Origin: Phellopilus nigrolimitatus
Taxonomy: Eukaryota > Basidiomycota > Agaricomycetes > Hymenochaetales > Hymenochaetaceae
Assembly (NCBI GenBank): GCA_021029095.1
Contig: JAJOHG010000039.1
Span: 236,551-300,550 of the forward strand
Length of the DNA stretch: 64,000 bases
Direction of reading: 5' to 3'
Shown here one piece after another: positions 63,145-64,000 of the stretch. Below the pieces are notes generated by a model. It had not been told where the DNA came from. It was given only the letters and a program-made list of their open reading frames with translations, and did no database searches. The position numbers and the translations under genes were made by a program. How positions within the stretch are numbered: the first letter of the stretch is position 1; each line of letters begins with the position of its first letter.

Positions 63145-64000
63145 TCAGGGCGTGCCCACATCAGAGCTCTTTTCGTCGTCGTAGTCCTTCTTCCCCACCT
63201 GCGCCTTCACCTCCTCGAGCGTCTTTTTCCCTACGTGCGGCTTGATCGCCCACGCGCGCTGAATATATGGCCCTGCGAGAACACGTCCTCGATCTCCTCG
63301 AGCGTGCGGCCCTTCGTCTCGGGGAACATGAAGAACACGTGCACGAACGCCGCGAAGTTGAACGTGCCGAAGATGAAGTACGTCTTGTACGCGATCGTGC
63401 TCAGGCCCGGCGGGACCGCCCACGCGAGCGCGAAGTTGAACAGCCAGTTCGCGGATGTGCTCACCGAGACGGCCTTCGCGCGCACGCGCATCGGGAAGAT
63501 CTCCGCGGGGTACGTCCACGAGACGGGCCCCATCGTGATCGCGAACGAGCACACGAAGAGGTACGAGCACACGATGATGCCCTTCGTCGCCGCCGCGTGC
63601 CCCGTGATGACCCACACCGGCGCGCCGTCGATGTTGCCCCACTGTCCGAAGCGGCCCTGCAGCCCCCCGACGAGGAAAAGGAAGAAGCCCATGAGCGCGA
63701 GCCCGACGAGCAGCATCGGCCGCCGGCCCCATTTGTCGATGTAGATGATGGCGGGAACTGTAAGCAAGAACACATTAGAATAAAATTACTTTTTTCTCGG
63801 AGAGCGGCTTACTGGTGAAGGCGACATTGAGGACATATTGCACAGCGTCGGCGATGAGGTTGCCGCGGCGGCCGGTCAAACCCGCGCCCTGGAAGACGTA
63901 GATGATGTAGTACATCATGATGTTCATGCCCGTAAGCTGACTCCACATCTGGAGCGAAGAGCCCAAGAACACGCGGCGGAGCACGCCGGGCTTCAGGAGG
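63145..64000 (-). CDS. Hexose/sugar MFS transporter, C-terminal part (runs off the window)
   Basis: A major-facilitator sugar porter of the plasma membrane. Two exons are visible: 64000-63813 (open at the window edge) and 63757-63145, with a 55-nt intron. Signatures are QLTGMNIMMYY, DKWGRRPMLLVG, GPVSWTYPAEIFPMRVRAKA and FPETKGRTLEEI. Near 63251-63259, in a run of GC dinucleotides, the frame must shift by two bases to pass from QGHIFSA to WAIKPHVGKKTLEEV, the normal tail ending SSDVGTP-stop. Without the shift the protein ends early as RGRSSRT. The two bases may be a sequencing slip or a real mutation that only alters the cytoplasmic tail. Confidence 0.85.

Noticed and set aside
1..64000. tRNA, rRNA, CRISPR array or bacterial operon
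   Set aside because: No cloverleaf, ribosomal or spaced-repeat pattern was seen, and gene structure is eukaryotic with introns throughout.

Overview
The window reads as nuclear DNA of a filamentous basidiomycete, most likely an Agaricomycete (mushroom or wood-decay fungus). Genes have many short introns of about 50-65 nt with GT-AG ends. Gene content includes a FunK1-family kinase, an F-box/LRR protein of the type expanded in mushrooms, a sedolisin tripeptidyl peptidase and SMP-30-type lactonases. Exon models given below were built by hand from splice consensus, and where stated the exon lengths sum to an exact multiple of three.

1-13.5 kb is a patchwork of duplications. Two intact genes sit at its ends: an NAD(P)-dependent reductase (177-1451, minus) and a mitochondrial dicarboxylate-type carrier (11636-13223, minus; 11 exons, including an 11-nt microexon and a GC-AG intron). 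Between them lie broken copies of both genes, some inverted and fused to each other. There are also three copies of an unrecognised 132-142 aa protein family (called MASQ here after its first residues), all with the same upstream sequence and a TATA box. Palindromic repeats and an LTR-like element fill the gaps.

13.9-29.5 kb is ordinary gene-dense euchromatin. It holds an RS-rich protein and an RBM18-like RNA-binding protein transcribed divergently, a secreted S53 peptidase, a 1,456 aa SH3 plus Ras-association polarity protein, an F-box protein with one frameshift, and an SMP-30/gluconolactonase. A second, tandem SMP-30 gene lies at 32.2-34.1 kb. It differs from the first by one additional intron and one greatly enlarged intron.

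34-63 kb is again repeat-rich. A module made of a C2H2-type zinc-finger gene followed by a FunK1-derived kinase-like gene occurs three times on the minus strand (about 38.1-40.5, 44.5-46.9 and 56.9-59.2 kb). Only the first zinc-finger copy is intact. About 5.5 kb is shared between 38.5-44.2 and 57.6-62.8 kb, and a more diverged third copy lies at about 45.4-48.7 kb. One near-full-length FunK1 kinase (53380-56073) is accompanied by four shorter relatives that keep the kinase C-lobe but have lost the catalytic HGD and DFD residues. The window closes inside a hexose-type MFS transporter gene (63145-64000, minus) that carries an apparent two-base slip.

The genes do not form one pathway. The overall picture is stable single-copy housekeeping DNA flanked by two blocks of rapid gene duplication and decay. 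The most unusual items are the LTR-like element that carries an intron-containing and an intron-less copy of the same leader, the MASQ gene family, and the repeated zinc-finger/pseudokinase module.
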